From NCBI RefSeq assembly GCF_003977685.1, contig NZ_RYZH01000015.1, positions 62,001-126,000 on the forward strand: a stretch of 64,000 bases of DNA. Reading direction: 5' to 3'. Below the pieces are notes generated by a model. That model made no database searches, was not told where the DNA came from, and worked only from the letters and a program-made list of their open reading frames with translations. Source of the DNA: Tautonia sociabilis (GTDB lineage: Bacteria > Planctomycetota > Planctomycetia > Isosphaerales > Isosphaeraceae). Below, piece by piece: positions 60,180-64,000 of the stretch (position 1 is the stretch's first letter; each line of letters begins with the position of its first letter). The translations under genes were made by a program, and so were the position numbers.

Positions 60180-61627
60180 GTGGTGGAATTATCGCCACGT
60201 TCGGCGATTTGTTGTCCACGCCGGGTTGGTTCGATCAGGACTCTCCGATTGCGTTGGTCGATACGAAATCAAATCCTGATTCCCCTCATCGTCATCCAGG
60301 GCATGGCGGTCTGTGCCATCACGCTGGTCACGGCGACCCTCGCCGCACGGCGGAGCGAACGCCAAGTTATCGACCGCTTGAATGGCGTCGTCGAAGCCCT
60401 CGGGCACGCGAACTTTCCTTACACGGAGAGCGTCCTCGCCAGGATGCGGGGCCTCTCCGGGGCCGAGTTCATCGCTTATACGGCCGACGGTCATGTCGCA
60501 GCGACGAGCTTTTCGAGCCTCAAGGACACGCCCCCGCCACCCCGTTCCATCCCGCAGGCGGCGTGCCTCGACTCGCTCGGCGAATCTCCGACGGTGCTCT
60601 TGGACGGCGTCCGCTACTTTGCGGTGCCGCTCCCGCCGTCGGCTCGTCCGCACTCCTCGTCGCTCCTGGTCCTCTACCCCGAGACCAGTTGGCGGCAGGC
60701 GAGGCGCGAAGCCGCGGCGCCGCCCCTGATGTTCGGAGGGGGCTCGCTCCTGCTGATGGTGGCAATCACGAGCTGGGTTGCTCAGCGCATCGGCCGCCGA
60801 ATCCGAGACGTCAACCAGCAGGTGGCCCGCATCGCCGGGGGCCACTTCGAGGGCTTCGACCCCGGCCGCGACCGGGACGAGATCGCGGACCTCGCCCGCT
60901 CCATCAATTCGATGTGTCACCAGCTGAGGGATATGAGCCGGACGATTCAGCGGTCGGAGCGGACGCGGCTGCTGGCCCAGCTCGCGGCGGGCCTCGCCCA
61001 TCAGATGAGGAACTCGCTCACGGGGGCGAGGATGAGCGTCCAGCTGCACGCGAGGCGGTGCCCCATCCCGGCGGGCGACCGGAGCTTGGACGTCGCCTTG
61101 AGGCAGCTCGCCATGACCGAGGAGCAGGTCAAGGGCCTCCTCTCGCTCGGCCGCGTCGAGAGCCGACCCCCAGCGGCGTGCGACCTCCGGCGGCTCCTCC
61201 GCGATATCGCCCTGCTCGTCGGTCCCGCGTGCGAACACGCCAAGGTTACGCTCGATGTCCGGGGCGATGGGGCACCGCTCGAAGTGATGGCCGAGGAATC
61301 GGGGCTCCGGGCCGCCGCCTTGAATCTGGCCCTGAACGCCATCGAGGCCGCTGGACGCGGCGGGTCGGTGCGGCTCGAAGCCATCTGCGACGGCGAAGCG
61401 GTTGCCATCGAGGTCAGCGACACCGGGCCGGGGCCGCCGCCGGGGCTCGCCGTCTCCCTGTTCGAGCCGTTCACGACGAGCAAGCCCGAGGGGGTCGGCC
61501 TCGGGCTCGCCCTCGTCCAGCAAGTCGCCACCCGGCACGGAGGCGCGCTCTCCTGGACCCGAGCGGGCCACGAGACCCGCTTCCGCCTGTCGCTCCCGCG
61601 AGTCGTAGAAGCCGCAAAGGAAGCCGT

Positions 61628-61631
<4 letters not shown>
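60180..61631 (+). CDS. Sensor histidine kinase (NtrB-like, HAMP-containing)
   Basis: 483 residues from a GTG at 60180; the exact start is uncertain. A first membrane helix (ILIPLIVIQGMAVCAITLVT), an extracytoplasmic domain of about 115 residues, a second helix (FGGGSLLLMVAITSWVAQ) and a HAMP linker are visible. The kinase core has LAAGLAHQMRNSLTGA (H-box His), LNLALNAIEAA (N-box), VSDTGPGPPPGLAVSLFEPF and GVGLGLALVQQVATRHGG (G-boxes). It overlaps the regulator gene by 4 nt. Signal unknown. Confidence 0.9.
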
Positions 61632-63034
<1,403 letters not shown>

Positions 63035-63463
63035 ATTGTATCGACAGATTACTTTAAGGCGATTCCCGAAGACTCCGCTTCAAATTCAAAGTCTCACAAC
63101 GGGCTCGCCTACCGGGAATTTGTGAGACAGAACGTTCTTCGCGTTCTTCTGCTCCGCTGCGAGCAGACCCATCCTCGGGCCGTCCGTCGGCCGCCGTCCC
63201 TCGGCTTCGGAGCCGCTCCGCTGCGTGCTCATGCCGGGCGAAGCCCGTCACTCCGCTCGCAACCGCTCCGCTCCATCCGTCGCGACACGGCAAGACCGAA
63301 ACGAACAGCGGCATCCGGTCCCAGGGACCGGATCGGTATAGCTGTTTCCCGTCCGGGGGAGGGCCGCGTTTGTCTCCAGCCGGGAGTGAAAGACAAACGC
63401 GGCCCTCCCCCGGACGGAAAAACGGCTGTCGGGGAGGCGGGTCCCAATAAATGGAGAAACACC
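63035..63463. other. Hairpin-rich leader without a gene
   Basis: This 429-bp region has a GTCTCACAA/TTGTGAGAC inverted repeat (63091-63099 with 63120-63128), a CTGCTC/GAGCAG hairpin (63149-63166), a 10-bp ATCCGGTCCC repeat (63313-63333) and the large 27-bp hairpin listed next. No gene seen. Confidence 0.6.
63349..63417 (+). repeat. Perfect 27-bp inverted repeat
   Basis: Positions 63349-63375 (beginning CCGTCCGGGGGAGGG) pair perfectly with 63391-63417, with a 15-nt loop. A 1-nt bulge extends the pairing to TTT/AAA. No T-run follows, so it is not a plain terminator. It lies 46 bp before the gene at 63464. Confidence 0.85.
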
Positions 63464-63850
63464 ATGGTAAACCGAGACGACATCGTCATCTTCTGTTACA
63501 CCCGAGCCGACGCCATCCGCGACGGCGTGCTCATCGACGTGACCGAGACGGCACGCGAAGCCGGGTTCCGTATCCCCGTGGCCATGACCAGCGCCGCGTG
63601 GGCGCTCTGCGTCGAAATTCCGGAGGGAGTCACGGGCCAGGACCTGAGCGGCAGGATTTGGGACGTGCTGATCATGCTCCTCTACGCCATCAAATCGAAG
63701 AACGCGAGGGGCAGCGAAATCCGCTACCACCTGCATGTCCGGAATTCGAACGAAGAGGGCGAACCGCCGCTGGTCGAGCTGAAAGCCCTGTGCGGCCCCG
63801 GCGACGAGGGCGAGCCGGTCATCACCATCATGCTGCCGCACGAAGACTAA
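63464..63850 (+). CDS. DUF6573-like small protein 2
   Basis: 128 residues from the ATG at 63464, with ATGGAG upstream. TRADAIRDGVLIDVTETARE, then IPVAMTSAAWALCVEIPEGV and GRIWDVLIMLLYAI, match the DUF6573 pattern. Paralogue of 53713-54135. The gene follows the large hairpin and is followed by a GGCCGGGCC/GGCCCGGCC hairpin at 63858-63879. Function unknown. Confidence 0.72.
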   Translation: MVNRDDIVIFCYTRADAIRDGVLIDVTETAREAGFRIPVAMTSAAWALCVEIPEGVTGQDLSGRIWDVLIMLLYAIKSKNARGSEIRYHLHVRNSNEEGEPPLVELKALCGPGDEGEPVITIMLPHED

Positions 63851-63857
63851 CCGACCA

Positions 63858-63879
63858 GGCCGGGCCACGAGGCCCGGCC
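63858..63879 (+). terminator. GC-rich hairpin after the DUF6573-like gene
   Basis: GGCCGGGCC, 4-nt loop ACGA, GGCCCGGCC, followed by CCTTCAC. Weak T-run, so it may attenuate rather than terminate. Confidence 0.4.
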
Positions 63880-63899
63880 CCTTCACGGAGGAAAACGCC

Positions 63900-64000
63900 A
63901 TGAATCGAGAAAAGCGAAAATCACCGGCCAAGGAGGCATCGACGAAACAAACCTACCGGCTCGCGGGGAAGCTCTGTCCCCGCTGCCACAGCGCGGGCCC
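63900..64000 (+). CDS. Start of a zinc-ribbon-type protein, cut by the window edge
   Basis: At least 33 residues: MNREKRKSPAKEASTKQTYR, then LAGKLCPRCHSAG. GGAGG is 9 nt upstream of the ATG. The CPRC pair suggests a zinc ribbon. The rest is outside the window. Confidence 0.6.
   Translation, partial: MNREKRKSPAKEASTKQTYRLAGKLCPRCHSAG

Overview
The window is high-GC bacterial DNA with clear planctomycete marks: a DUF1559 prepilin-type protein (59017-60039), a secreted protein opening with an LEPRALLS motif (10311-11526), an ECF sigma/anti-sigma pair and a Qat defence locus. A member of the Isosphaeraceae (Planctomycetota) is the most likely host; this is inferred from gene content, not from any rRNA gene. 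No tRNA, rRNA or CRISPR array was recognised.

Region 1 (1-17.3 kb) looks like ordinary genome cargo. A minus-strand operon encodes an ECF sigma factor, its zinc-finger anti-sigma factor, a small protein, an RND pump and its adaptor; an IS701-like element sits just upstream. Next come a thioredoxin-like protein, a frameshifted SGNH-like hydrolase, and a HEAT-repeat/AhpC-TSA protein whose frame is interrupted by one UGA exactly at the redox motif (UxxC), with a perfect stem-loop at the right distance for a bacterial SECIS: a probable selenoprotein. A DinB gene broken by a 5-bp tandem duplication, a DUF3179 protein, a Crp/Fnr regulator and small YHS-type metal proteins follow.

Region 2 (17.4-25.3 kb) holds an uncharacterised membrane-protein/PLP-enzyme gene pair and a complete four-gene Qat anti-phage locus (qatA-qatB-qatC-qatD, minus strand).

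Region 3 (25.3-38.2 kb) is plasmid backbone, apparently two replicons side by side. Replicon A has six tandem 22-bp iterons plus one outlier, a Rep protein, 13-bp parS-like palindromes and ParA/ParB, with an AbiEi/AbiEii toxin-antitoxin operon placed between the palindrome clusters. Replicon B has a winged-helix Rep-like protein, two tandem small-RNA-like transcription units, an AT-rich stretch, about 1.8 kb of TGCCGG palindromes (four of them 23-bp-phased pairs), then ParA and a ribbon-helix-helix centromere-binding protein.

Region 4 (38.2-57.5 kb) is a DNA-transfer region: two MobF-type relaxases (the first with losses in both the HUH metal site and the helicase Walker A), three different VirD4/TraG-like coupling ATPases, a secreted helical protein, membrane proteins and several uncharacterised genes. 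A strong promoter filled by two 17-bp operators precedes the central operon. No VirB4 or mating-channel genes are present, so the channel must be encoded elsewhere or be absent.

Region 5 (57.5-64 kb) carries a ParE/RelE-like toxin-antitoxin pair, a Cas4-like PD-(D/E)XK nuclease split into two overlapping genes at a membrane hairpin, the DUF1559 protein, a histidine kinase/NtrC-type regulator pair, a hairpin-rich leader, a DUF6573-like protein and the start of a zinc-ribbon gene cut by the window edge. The whole is best read as a large conjugative or mobilisable plasmid, or a plasmid-derived chromosomal segment.
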